A stretch of DNA of 64,000 nt, from positions 91,149 through 155,148 of the forward strand of contig CAZHRK010000003.1 in the NCBI GenBank assembly GCA_964534555.1, in the 5' to 3' direction. The position numbers were made by a program, and so were the translations under genes. This document shows positions 45,231-53,674 of the stretch, piece after piece (the first letter of the stretch is position 1; each line of letters opens with the position of its first letter). The stretch is from CAZHRK01 sp964534555. Its GTDB lineage: Bacteria > Babelota > Babeliae > Babelales > RVW-14. The notes beneath the pieces are model-generated. The model worked only from the letters and a program-made list of their open reading frames with translations, searched no databases and was not told the origin of the DNA.

Positions 45231-45323
45231 GATATCCTTGATTATATGCTACACCTGTTTTGGTGTACTTGCAGTCCCCGCCTTATGTGCTGGGTAGTAT
45301 AACAAACGAAACGGATATTGAGT

Positions 45324-45992
45324 ATGCACTTTACACAATTCATGCAAACTTCTAAAACATTTTTGCTGCTTGGCCTTTTTTTGGTTACTGCATGCGCAAA
45401 GAAAAAACAAACAACGCGCCCAGAGCACTACCTTAAGCGTGCGTATGCGGTGCTTGATGATCAATCGCCGCAGGCATTACGCCAGGCACTTGTTCATCTG
45501 GATGAAGGGCTTGCGGTTGTGCAAGCGCCACAATTATACGGGCTTAAAGCAAGTATTCTTTTTCAGCTTGGCCATACCGAAACAGCGCATGAACTTTTAG
45601 CGCGGGCAATAACGCTCTGTGACCATGATCCTTCACTTAAATCACAGCTTATTAATAATTATGCCTGTGTTCTTGCGCAGCACGGAGACTATGATCAGGC
45701 GCTGCGTCGGTTTAAAGATTTAGCGTTAGATCCCTATTACCAAACGCCTGAAGTTGCGTACTTGAATATGGCTCGAGCATATGCTCAGCAAGGTGCTTAT
45801 GCGCAAGCGTTATCATCTGTTGATCACGCGCTTGAGCTTGAGCGCTCATTTTCTGATGCATGGCTCATGAAGGCGCATCTTTGCGTCCAGCTTGGCGATA
45901 AACCTAAAGCTCGCGTTGCGCTTAAAGAGCTTTCTTTGTTGGAGCAAGACCCTCATCTTGAGGAGCGGTATGCTGCTTTATTTAAAATATAA
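45324..45992 (+). CDS. TPR-repeat lipoprotein
   Basis: This 222-residue protein has a lipoprotein signal peptide with lipobox LVTAC. Tetratricopeptide repeats fill residues ~30-215 (ALVHLDEGLAVVQAPQLYGL, AYLNMARAYAQQGAYAQALSSVDHALEL). It would be anchored to the periplasmic face of a membrane as a protein-binding scaffold. It is divergent from dnaA across ~90 bp. The start was taken at the ATG 45324, not the in-frame TTG two codons earlier. Confidence 0.85.
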   Translation: MHFTQFMQTSKTFLLLGLFLVTACAKKKQTTRPEHYLKRAYAVLDDQSPQALRQALVHLDEGLAVVQAPQLYGLKASILFQLGHTETAHELLARAITLCDHDPSLKSQLINNYACVLAQHGDYDQALRRFKDLALDPYYQTPEVAYLNMARAYAQQGAYAQALSSVDHALELERSFSDAWLMKAHLCVQLGDKPKARVALKELSLLEQDPHLEERYAALFKI

Positions 45993-45998
45993 AGAGTC

Positions 45999-46028
45999 TT
46001 GCCGCATTTCCTCGCTTGTCTGTAGTAT
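45999..46028 (+). promoter_or_regulatory. Predicted promoter of the small secreted-protein gene
   Basis: TTGCCG, 18 bp, TAGTAT, about 40 bp before the ATG at 46067. It matches the sigma70 pattern in spacing and in most positions. Confidence 0.45.
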
Positions 46029-46066
46029 GAACTGAAGCGATAAAATTTAGGGGAGAAGGGGTTTGT

Positions 46067-46318
46067 ATGCTAATAAAAGCGTGCTTATGGGTAATTATGT
46101 TTGTGTCGCCCGGGCTGCTGATGGGGTACCCCCCAGCAAGAAGCTTTTCTGATATTGCCTACGGGACAGATTCTGGGCACCACACGTATGTTCCCTCTCT
46201 TGATGTATCAAGAACCCCGTCTAAGCGTGAGACCCATGAGAAATCCCCGTCACAGAGTGAAAAAAGCTCATTTATCCAAGTAATAAAAAATGCATGGCAG
46301 CGACTTTGGGGTGCTTGA
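46067..46318 (+). CDS. Small secreted protein, unknown
   Basis: This 83-residue protein has an N-terminal hydrophobic signal (MLIKACLWVIMFVSPGLLMG), a hydrophilic Ser/Thr/Lys/Glu middle, and a C-terminal amphipathic helix ending IQVIKNAWQRLWGA that could bind a membrane. The ribosome binding site is strong (GAGAAGGGG). No family is recognised. Confidence 0.6.
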   Translation: MLIKACLWVIMFVSPGLLMGYPPARSFSDIAYGTDSGHHTYVPSLDVSRTPSKRETHEKSPSQSEKSSFIQVIKNAWQRLWGA

Positions 46319-46409
46319 TACCCATAAGATCTTGATCTGATCATGTGATAACAGGTAGTATCAAAATACTATAATATTTTTGATTTTATTCTTTGCTGGG
46401 GGAGCGGGT

Positions 46410-48887
46410 ATGAAACCAACCTATTTCTTAAAGGTGCTGTTAATAGCATCGTTTTTTGGTACTACATTACAGCCTGCGGCTGTGGAGAGTCTTTCCACGT
46501 CTCCTAATGCGCCAGACGTTTCTGATCTAAAGAAGTCAGCAGATACAAAAAAAACTGCGGCTTCAGCTGTTGAAGAAAAAAAAGTAGCAGCAGCTCAAGG
46601 TGTAAAAACGCTTGGTGAAATTCTGTCTAATATTACAGCTGGATTTAAGCAGGCTTTTCTTGAGCTCAATTACTTGAGCAGCAAAATGAGTTTTCCGCTC
46701 TCACTTCCGTTACTGGATATGGCACGAGCTGCAAAACTTTCTCCTTCGCTGGTTTCAACCATAGAGGGTTTTGGCGTTAAAAATGACACAAAGCTTATGT
46801 TTGAGTGGAATCTTGGATCAAGCGGATCAGGCTTTGAGCCTGAGCTTGTAAGTGATGCTCGTTCACGCGCTGCAGTTGCAGAGAGCGGTACATCAACGTT
46901 CAAGCAGCTGACAGCACAAGAAATTATGAGCCTGAGCGAAGAGCAGCGTGAACTTTACAGAGGCCGTCTTGTTGGCAAACTGCTCAAAGAGTCTGGTGAA
47001 TTTGTCTCAAAAGATCTTGATGATGGATTTGATATTGTCTTTATGAGCACAACTCCTGCAGCGATGAAAAAAGCTATGGAGTTTATGGCTAGCCTTGAAC
47101 CATTTAAAGATAACTGGGGCCTTTTATTTGGTAATATTGCACGCCTTCGCGGTGATACTGTTTTCTTTTTTAAGCTTCTTATGCTTTCAAAGCTTGCAAT
47201 GACAAATCAATACGCAGGCTTGTTCCCTGATTTGAAATCAAAAGTTTCTTTTGTGACTTTTGAAATGCTTATGTTGATGGCGCGCTTGAGCAAAACAACA
47301 GACCCAGAGCTCAGCGTTGTCGACATTGCAAAAACAAGAGAAAAATTCCCTGAGCTTGCATATGATGGCTCACCAGCAGAAGCAACACTTATTAAAGTTC
47401 TTAATCAGAACCTGACAAAACAGCCAGAAGTTTTGAAGGCCGTTGTTTTTGCTAAGCGTATTCGTTACAAAGATCCATTTGGATTCATTGAGCGTTTATT
47501 CAAAACATTCTATCTGGGTGATTTGATTGACCCATCAAAACCAAACAGCCTTAAGGTTGCAGCAAGTGCACGTGACTACTTAGCATACATGTCATCAGTG
47601 CTTTATAAATCAAAAGAAGCACAGCTTGCAGTAAGCATAGCGTGGGATGCAAAAGGTGGATTTGAAGGACGAGCTGCTGCGTTTGAAGCCCAAGTGCTAC
47701 CGCTCATGGCTGACGCAGAAAAAGTTGCAGCAATGAGTCTTTTTGATCGTGAGTATTTAGTCTATGCGCTTTACAGTCTTTATTATTCACTACCAGCAAG
47801 CGTAAAAACTATTTCAGATGAAGCAACAAGAAAGAAAGCTCTTGTTAAGCGCGCAACTCTGGTCAAAGAACTTGTTACTAAGTTCAATGAAGCTTTTGAT
47901 AAATTGCCTGCATACGCGCTGCCAGCAGCGGCAAAAATTACTGATAAAACAATGGCTGCCGGTGTTGCTAAGTGTGTTGACGCAGTTGTAAAAGATCTTA
48001 ATGATCGCATTGATCTTATGCTTAAAACACTCGATACCGTTATCGAGTCAGAAAGCGCTGATGCTCTTGCTTCACAGCAACAAATGATTCCTGATGCAAG
48101 CTACGAAGCTTCAGGTCAAGTGCAAGTTCCACTTATGAGCTGGCTCAAGATGCAGTACTCAACGCTTGGATCAATTATGACCAGAGACTTCCAAGGTGAT
48201 GAAGGATACGTGCGTGATCCGCTTCCTGTTGGGTATAAAAAAGCATTCTTGCACGCTGTTTCTATCGGGCTTCGCGTTATGGCAGACCTGCCTAAAGCAA
48301 GTAAGCTTTATGCAGCTACTGACGAATACAAAGCATACAGAGACACGACACTTAAAACTGCTAATGATGAGCTTAAAGCTGCTGCTGCTGAGTATAATGC
48401 TGCAGGTGCGCGCCTTAAAACAGCACCAACAGATGCTGCGCTTAAGAAAACTTTAGTCGAAGCAAAAACAAAAGTTGATAAAGCGAAATTTGCATTAATT
48501 AAAGCACAGGGTGGCCTCAAGGCTAAAGCTATGAACTTTAAGTTTGAGCGTATCAAGGGTGGTACCCCAGAGTCGCTCAGTGACTTTATGATCAGAGAGC
48601 TTGTACTCTTGTTTATGAAGACACCTAATAAAGACGAAATTATCGGCGCACTTAATCGATTCACTAAGCCGCTTGGTGTTGATTTAACTGACCCGCAAAC
48701 AATGGCAATGATTACTGGTCAGGCTGCATCACAAGAAGAAGCTGATGCAGAGGCTCTCATGGAGGGCGTAGACCTTAGCCTCTTTGAAGATGATGGATCT
48801 GATGATGAAACCATCGCTGACGAAGAAGCTGATGAGTGGCTTGAAGAAGATGGTGAAGCCGAAGCGTTTGAAGAACTTGATTTTTAA
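46410..48887 (+). CDS. Large secreted helical protein with acidic C-terminal tail
   Basis: This 825-residue protein has a signal peptide (MKPTYFLKVLLIASFFGTTLQPAA), starting at the ATG 46410 behind GGGGGAG. The mature part is mainly alpha-helical, with an Ala/Lys-rich coiled-coil stretch near residues 640-710. The last ~55 residues are strongly acidic and end EDGEAEAFEELDF. A TATAAT box lies at 46370-46375. The next gene has a related layout. I do not recognise the family. The acidic tail could be a secretion or chaperone-binding signal. Confidence 0.75.
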   Translation: MKPTYFLKVLLIASFFGTTLQPAAVESLSTSPNAPDVSDLKKSADTKKTAASAVEEKKVAAAQGVKTLGEILSNITAGFKQAFLELNYLSSKMSFPLSLPLLDMARAAKLSPSLVSTIEGFGVKNDTKLMFEWNLGSSGSGFEPELVSDARSRAAVAESGTSTFKQLTAQEIMSLSEEQRELYRGRLVGKLLKESGEFVSKDLDDGFDIVFMSTTPAAMKKAMEFMASLEPFKDNWGLLFGNIARLRGDTVFFFKLLMLSKLAMTNQYAGLFPDLKSKVSFVTFEMLMLMARLSKTTDPELSVVDIAKTREKFPELAYDGSPAEATLIKVLNQNLTKQPEVLKAVVFAKRIRYKDPFGFIERLFKTFYLGDLIDPSKPNSLKVAASARDYLAYMSSVLYKSKEAQLAVSIAWDAKGGFEGRAAAFEAQVLPLMADAEKVAAMSLFDREYLVYALYSLYYSLPASVKTISDEATRKKALVKRATLVKELVTKFNEAFDKLPAYALPAAAKITDKTMAAGVAKCVDAVVKDLNDRIDLMLKTLDTVIESESADALASQQQMIPDASYEASGQVQVPLMSWLKMQYSTLGSIMTRDFQGDEGYVRDPLPVGYKKAFLHAVSIGLRVMADLPKASKLYAATDEYKAYRDTTLKTANDELKAAAAEYNAAGARLKTAPTDAALKKTLVEAKTKVDKAKFALIKAQGGLKAKAMNFKFERIKGGTPESLSDFMIRELVLLFMKTPNKDEIIGALNRFTKPLGVDLTDPQTMAMITGQAASQEEADAEALMEGVDLSLFEDDGSDDETIADEEADEWLEEDGEAEAFEELDF

Positions 48888-48908
48888 ATACGTAACCTAC
48901 TAATCACG

Positions 48909-48934
48909 AATGTCCCGGTTTCGGCCGGGACATT
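48909..48934. terminator. Intergenic hairpin between two secreted-protein genes
   Basis: A perfect 10-bp stem (AATGTCCCGG / CCGGGACATT) with a 6-nt loop, 22 bp after a stop codon and 13 bp before the next ATG. There is no T-run, so it may be an mRNA-stabilising or partial-termination hairpin. Confidence 0.5.
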
Positions 48935-48946
48935 CACCTAGGCAAA

Positions 48947-50410
48947 ATGATGAAACGTCTTTTGTGGTTTGCTTTGATAGCTGTTTTTTCTCTTAATGCT
49001 GCGCCAGGCGCATTACCTGGTGCTGGGAGCCTTACGACATATTTTCAGCAGCTGATTGATCAAAGTAAACAGCGCCTTCTTGCCTGTAATTCTCTCCTCG
49101 TTAATTTTGATAAAATCTTAGACGCTCAAAATGTTAGGTATCAAACACATTCAGTTATTAATCTTAGTGTTGATGATCCTGTATCACGAGGATCAAAAAT
49201 AGGAATTAGCTTTGATTTTGGTGATGCTGGGGTGGGCAACCTGAGTGCGTTTGATGGTTTTAGTATCAAGTTCATGCTCGATGCATTACCTGATAATTTT
49301 AAACCACCGTTTGAAAGTTTTTTTGCCAAAATTCTTTTTGATGCAACACAGCAGCCTGATCCTGCCTTTGTTGATCCATCAACAGGAATAAGCTCAAAGA
49401 TGGTTTATCGTAGTACGCCTGTGATGGAGTTTATTTTAAAAGCGGCGTTCCTTATGCGCGACGTCAAAGATGGGATTATTGATCAGTCTGATGCTCGTAC
49501 ACAGCTTATGCTCCTTATCTTCAGGCTCTCGCAGGTTCCTGGTATTACATCATTTGATCAGGTTATCAAAGAGCTTCCAGATGTTATGGAGCCATTATTT
49601 AAAGTTGTTAACTTTGGTAGCGTTAATGGTCTTGATTATGTGCGCGCTCTGTGGCTGCGCTGTATGGAGATTTTTAATTATAATCTTCAAGACACAACCC
49701 GCACGTATTCAACTGCAAAAGACGCGCCAGCACTTGTTACCGCTTTTATGGCTTTAGGGTTTAGATTTGTGGTTGAGTGTGAAAAAGCTCGGAGTGCGTT
49801 TGTTGCAACTCCAGATGGTGCAAAAGCATGGGAAGAGTATCTTGTCAAAAAAGACAAAGCAGCATTCAATAAAAAAATCACAGCCTATGCTACTGCACGA
49901 TCAACACTCCTTAAAAATGCAGGAGCGCTTTTGCTCCGTGTACAAAAAATTCGTAATGCAGTTATCACAACACTCAGACCACTTCTTGAGCCGCTCCTTG
50001 ACCAGTACGGCATACCATTTGATCTTATTATTCCGCCAACTAAAGAAGAAAGTGCTGCGGCTGAGGTTCAAGCTGAGGCTGATGCGCTTGCCGCAGAAAT
50101 CGATATGCTCCTAGCAGATGATGCGCTGACAAATGTTGATTATGAAATTATTGAAGAAGATGAAGCGTCTTTTGAAGAGCCAGATGATACATTTATGTCT
50201 GACGCACCTTCTTCAGTTAGTCCTTTGGCAGAAGTAAGCAAAACTCTGCCAGCAGCAAAAGACGTAAAGCCAGATAATCTTTCACAACAAAACGATGAAC
50301 CTATTGTTGATGAAATTGAAGCGATAGAATCGTTTGATGATAATTATTCTGATGCATCTAGTAATGACGCAGCCTCTGATGCTACACTAAGCGGCACGGT
50401 GGAGTTCTAA
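48947..50410 (+). CDS. Secreted helical protein with acidic C-terminal region
   Basis: This 487-residue protein has a signal peptide (MMKRLLWFALIAVFSLNAAPGA), a helical body to about residue 360, then ~125 residues rich in Asp/Glu/Ser (DYEIIEEDEASFEEPDD) that end in SGTVEF. Its layout matches the preceding 825-residue protein, and segments around STPVMEFILKAAFLM and LMLLIFRLSQ resemble FFFKLLMLSKLAM and LMLMARLSK there. It is probably a distant paralogue. No enzymatic motif is seen. Confidence 0.72.
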   Translation: MMKRLLWFALIAVFSLNAAPGALPGAGSLTTYFQQLIDQSKQRLLACNSLLVNFDKILDAQNVRYQTHSVINLSVDDPVSRGSKIGISFDFGDAGVGNLSAFDGFSIKFMLDALPDNFKPPFESFFAKILFDATQQPDPAFVDPSTGISSKMVYRSTPVMEFILKAAFLMRDVKDGIIDQSDARTQLMLLIFRLSQVPGITSFDQVIKELPDVMEPLFKVVNFGSVNGLDYVRALWLRCMEIFNYNLQDTTRTYSTAKDAPALVTAFMALGFRFVVECEKARSAFVATPDGAKAWEEYLVKKDKAAFNKKITAYATARSTLLKNAGALLLRVQKIRNAVITTLRPLLEPLLDQYGIPFDLIIPPTKEESAAAEVQAEADALAAEIDMLLADDALTNVDYEIIEEDEASFEEPDDTFMSDAPSSVSPLAEVSKTLPAAKDVKPDNLSQQNDEPIVDEIEAIESFDDNYSDASSNDAASDATLSGTVEF

Positions 50411-50475
50411 TATCACCTTATCTTTCGATATTATGTCTTTGCACTTGAAGGGTGCGCGCGCTAAGGGGTGTATGC

Positions 50476-52569
50476 ATGAAGGTTACACGAAAGCTTTTGG
50501 TGCTTTTTTGTACATTACTTACAGCTGGTTGCAGCAGTTTATTTTTTTCTAAAAAATTATCTTTTCAGGAGTATTCAGCGATGGTAAGCAAACCAGTCAA
50601 AACGCTTGATGATGTGCTACAGTATTTTCCAAAAAATCCAGACCAGATACATCAGTATGCACATCATGCACGGCAATTATGTGATGAGGCTTTAACATCG
50701 TTTCTTGCTCTTGCAGCTCAAGCGCGCACTGTCCAGAATACACTCTATGCATTTGATGATTTGCAGCATGATCTTACGCGCGTGATGAATGTGATAGAAA
50801 TTCTTGAAATGGTTTCACCAGATGAGGCAGTGCGTAATGCCGCGCATACCGCATCGCTTGAATTAAAATCATATGCAGTTGCTACATTTGCAAATAAAAA
50901 AATTTATGAAGCATTTAAAGCGCTTGATGAGTCTGTTGATCATGCAACACTTTCTGATGAAGAGCGTTATGCATTAAGCGAATCACTGCTTGATTTTAAA
51001 CGTTCAGGATTTGAGCTTCCTGATGACGAATTTGCAAAGCTAACACAGATTAAGAGCGATCTTGCAAAAACATGCGCCGAGTTTGATAAAAATATTAATC
51101 AAGATGAATCATCAATCACTGTTGCTCATGATGCGCTTGATGGGTTGAGTGATGATTTTATTGCTCAGCTTAAAAAAACAGAGCAAGGCGATTTTATTTT
51201 GGGGTGCGATTATCCAACTTATTTTGAAGTTATGGAACATTGCACTGTTAGCCAGACGCGTAAAAAGCTTTTTAATGCTTTTAATAATCGGGCCTATCCT
51301 GCAAATAAAGATGTTATTCAGCAGATTCGTGTGCAGCGTGATCAGATGGCGCAGCTGCTTGGGTACAAAAACTTTGCGCAGTTAGATATCGAAAAAGAGA
51401 TGGCCGGAAGCCCTGAGCGCGCAGAAAAGTTTTTGATAGGTCTTGCACAAAAAGCACAGCCGAAGATGGCAGCTGAACTTACAATGTTTGTTGATAACGC
51501 GGCTGATGCTACTGTGTGTGATGCACAAGGTAATGTGTACCCATGGGATTTGCCATTTATCAAAGCGCGCTATAAAAAAGAGCACTTAGCAATTGATGAT
51601 CGCGAAGTGGCAGAGTACTTCCCGCTTGAACAAGCTGTTCAGGGCATGTTTGATATTTACCAAAAGTTTTTAAGCCTTCGCTTTACCATGCTTAAACCAT
51701 CGTGGTCATGGCATGAGGATGTGCAGTGCATTCAAGTTAATAATGCGACTGATGGTCAGCTTCGTGGGTATGTATTTATTGATTTACATCCTCGTCCGTC
51801 AAAATACAGTCATGCTTGTCATGCAGGAATTTTAAGCTCGTATTATCGTGCTGACGGTTTGATTAGTCCATCTGCTGCTGTAGTGATTGCAAACTTTCCA
51901 AAACCAACTCCAGGTAAACCAGCGCTCCTCAAATTCTCAGATGTCGAGACATTCTTTCATGAGTTTGGTCATGCGATGCACGCAGTGCTTGGTACAACAC
52001 AGCTACAAGGCTGCTCAGGCACATCAGTGAAGCTTGATTTTGTAGAGATGCCATCACAAATGTTTGAAGAGTGGCTGTATGATCCAGCACTTCTTAAAGC
52101 GCTTACTCATCACTACAAAACAGGTCAGCCAATTCCAGACCATCTTGTTGATGGATTAATTGCGCTCAAAAAGTATGATGCTGGTATGTTCTTAGTGCGT
52201 CAGGTTGGGCTTAGTTTGCTCTCTCTTTGGCTTCATACTACAGACCAAGATCCTGATGTCATTTCTAAAGAGATCGCACAAAAATACCTTAAAGGTATTT
52301 ATCGTGATGATACAACGCATATGTGGGCAAGTTTTGGCCATCTTGGTGGGTACAGTGCGCGCTACTATGGCTACATGTGGTCAAAAGTGTATGCACTTGA
52401 TCTATTTGATACTATTAAAAAAGGCGGACTCCTCAGCCCTGAAAACGGTAAGCGCTTTGTTTCGCTTGTACTTGGCAAGGGTGGTAGTGCGGATCCAAAT
52501 GATTTACTGAAAAATTATTTAGGAAGAGAGCCGCAGGATAAAGCATTCTTTAAAGATCTTGGCCTTTAA
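50476..52569 (+). CDS. M3 family oligopeptidase as a lipoprotein
   Basis: This 697-residue zinc peptidase of family M3 (thimet/oligopeptidase A/Dcp group) has HEFGH at residues 495-499 within FHEFGHAMHAVLG, and the downstream ligand region EMPSQMFEEW. The N-terminus is a lipoprotein signal with lipobox LTAGC (Cys17), so it is probably anchored outside the cytoplasm. Most bacterial M3 enzymes are cytosolic, except Dcp-like forms. AAGGGG precedes the ATG at 50476. It would degrade peptides in the periplasm or beyond, which fits a host-dependent way of life. Confidence 0.9.
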   Translation: MKVTRKLLVLFCTLLTAGCSSLFFSKKLSFQEYSAMVSKPVKTLDDVLQYFPKNPDQIHQYAHHARQLCDEALTSFLALAAQARTVQNTLYAFDDLQHDLTRVMNVIEILEMVSPDEAVRNAAHTASLELKSYAVATFANKKIYEAFKALDESVDHATLSDEERYALSESLLDFKRSGFELPDDEFAKLTQIKSDLAKTCAEFDKNINQDESSITVAHDALDGLSDDFIAQLKKTEQGDFILGCDYPTYFEVMEHCTVSQTRKKLFNAFNNRAYPANKDVIQQIRVQRDQMAQLLGYKNFAQLDIEKEMAGSPERAEKFLIGLAQKAQPKMAAELTMFVDNAADATVCDAQGNVYPWDLPFIKARYKKEHLAIDDREVAEYFPLEQAVQGMFDIYQKFLSLRFTMLKPSWSWHEDVQCIQVNNATDGQLRGYVFIDLHPRPSKYSHACHAGILSSYYRADGLISPSAAVVIANFPKPTPGKPALLKFSDVETFFHEFGHAMHAVLGTTQLQGCSGTSVKLDFVEMPSQMFEEWLYDPALLKALTHHYKTGQPIPDHLVDGLIALKKYDAGMFLVRQVGLSLLSLWLHTTDQDPDVISKEIAQKYLKGIYRDDTTHMWASFGHLGGYSARYYGYMWSKVYALDLFDTIKKGGLLSPENGKRFVSLVLGKGGSADPNDLLKNYLGREPQDKAFFKDLGL

Positions 52570-52582
52570 AGGCTAGAAAAAT

Positions 52583-52609
52583 AAAAGGGGTAGCAAAACT
52601 ACCCCTTTT
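52583..52609. terminator. Bidirectional Rho-independent terminator
   Basis: An 11-bp stem (AAAAGGGGTAG / CTACCCCTTTT) with a 5-nt loop, T-rich on both sides, between the M3 gene and the convergent small lipoprotein gene. Confidence 0.9.
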
Positions 52610-52618
52610 ATTTTTGAT

Positions 52619-52741
52619 TCACTTGATAGAGTCACGCACATCAACGCGTGTAATGCGCTCTGATACTGTTTTGCGGTGCGGCTTGCTGCATGCTGAAAAA
52701 AGCAGAACGCTCAGTGCGGCTACTATAATAAGAATTTTCAT
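52619..52741 (-). CDS. 40-residue lipoprotein
   Basis: A small gene encoding 40 residues: a lipoprotein signal (MKILIIVAALSVLLFSAC) with lipobox FSAC, then a short basic tail (SKPHRKTVSERITRVDVRD and three more residues). GGGGGAAACA precedes the ATG, and a strong terminator follows the stop codon. It starts 15 bp after the secreted-protein gene at 52757-53452, so the two form one transcript. The mature peptide is about 23 residues. Its role is unknown. Confidence 0.7.
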   Translation of the reverse strand: MKILIIVAALSVLLFSACSKPHRKTVSERITRVDVRDSIK

Positions 52742-52756
52742 TGTTTCCCCCGATCC

Positions 52757-53452
52757 CTATGTATTAGATACCATTTCTTGTGTGCCGTTATCTGATGTTT
52801 TTTTAAACTCAAACTTAATAGGCTCAAAGAAGCGTGAGATTTCAAGGCACTGCAGGAGTGATTTCTCAACGTTTGCTCTGCTCAGCAGGTAAATATCATT
52901 AAATACGAGCTGAACGTTTTCTCCTGTCATGTACTTGCCCTCTGGGATAACCACAGTGCTTGGGTCTGCAAGTAAAATGACGGTGAGTGGATTAACCTGC
53001 TTATCAGCCGGAACATCAATTTTTTTTATTTCCCAGTACTGACGGCTTTTATCATCTTTTTTAAGATCAAGTTGATAGAGCGCTACCGGGTTTTGTGCGT
53101 CGTTATAATACTCTCTGTGTGAGTAGGTATTACCCTGTATTTTTACAAGATTAATACGTGGTGTGATGGCCAGATACACTTTTGGTGTCGCGTGCCTGAG
53201 CGGAAAGCTAATAAGGCCGTCTTTGCTTGAGGTGTCCATGTATCCGCCGTACAGTGCTGTTACGCCGCTGAGTGATGGCATTACTGCTGATCGTGCTGCT
53301 TTATCAAGCGCGCCTGTCTCTTTTTGAACTTGGCTAACGATTTGGTCTGGAGCATGGCGCAGATACAGTACAATTCTGTTATCTGCATTAAGCATGCAGT
53401 AGAGCCATGTAACCATTACAATTAACGAAAATATACCACGAAATGTTTTCAT
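52757..53452 (-). CDS. Secreted protein, unknown
   Basis: This 231-residue protein has a signal peptide or N-terminal anchor (MKTFRGIFSLIVMVTWLYCMLNA). The ATG at 53452 is preceded by GGGAGGAAAACA; the longer frame would include this ribosome binding site. The mature part is predicted as mixed beta, with strands such as KVYLAITPRINLVKI and LTVILLADPSTVVIPEG. No family is recognised. It shares a transcript with the 40-residue lipoprotein. Confidence 0.7.
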   Translation of the reverse strand: MKTFRGIFSLIVMVTWLYCMLNADNRIVLYLRHAPDQIVSQVQKETGALDKAARSAVMPSLSGVTALYGGYMDTSSKDGLISFPLRHATPKVYLAITPRINLVKIQGNTYSHREYYNDAQNPVALYQLDLKKDDKSRQYWEIKKIDVPADKQVNPLTVILLADPSTVVIPEGKYMTGENVQLVFNDIYLLSRANVEKSLLQCLEISRFFEPIKFEFKKTSDNGTQEMVSNT

Positions 53453-53577
53453 TGTTTTCCTCCCACCCATAACTACTACTTAAATACTAACAGAAATTTA
53501 CAATCAAAATCTACGGCTTTATAAAAATCTTATTTGAAAATTTGTTTCCGCCGCGTGAGTGGGTGGCTATGAGCTTT

Positions 53578-53602
53578 AAAAGCCTTGATTTAAGGCTTTT
53601 TT
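53578..53602 (+). terminator. Orphan Rho-independent terminator in a divergent gap
   Basis: Stem AAAAGCCTT/AAGGCTTTT with a 5-nt loop and T7 on the plus strand. No plus-strand gene lies just upstream: the previous one ended at 52569 with its own terminator. It precedes the secreted-protein gene at 53675 by 73 bp and could be a leader attenuator or end a small RNA. A second short hairpin (GAGGA/TCCTC) lies downstream, near 53622-53636. Confidence 0.65.
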
Positions 53603-53674
53603 TGTGTAATTGTTTCACCGCGTGAGGATGCTCCTCATAAATACTTTTTATGTACTGCAACAAGGAGGCCTTAA

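Noticed and set aside
45231..45323. oriC between dnaA and the TPR lipoprotein gene
   Set aside because: No TTATCCACA-like boxes or AT-rich unwinding region could be seen in this ~90-bp gap.
52614..52892. 92-codon plus-strand frame
   Set aside because: Antisense to the 40-residue lipoprotein gene and the end of the secreted-protein gene, both of which have strong ribosome binding sites.
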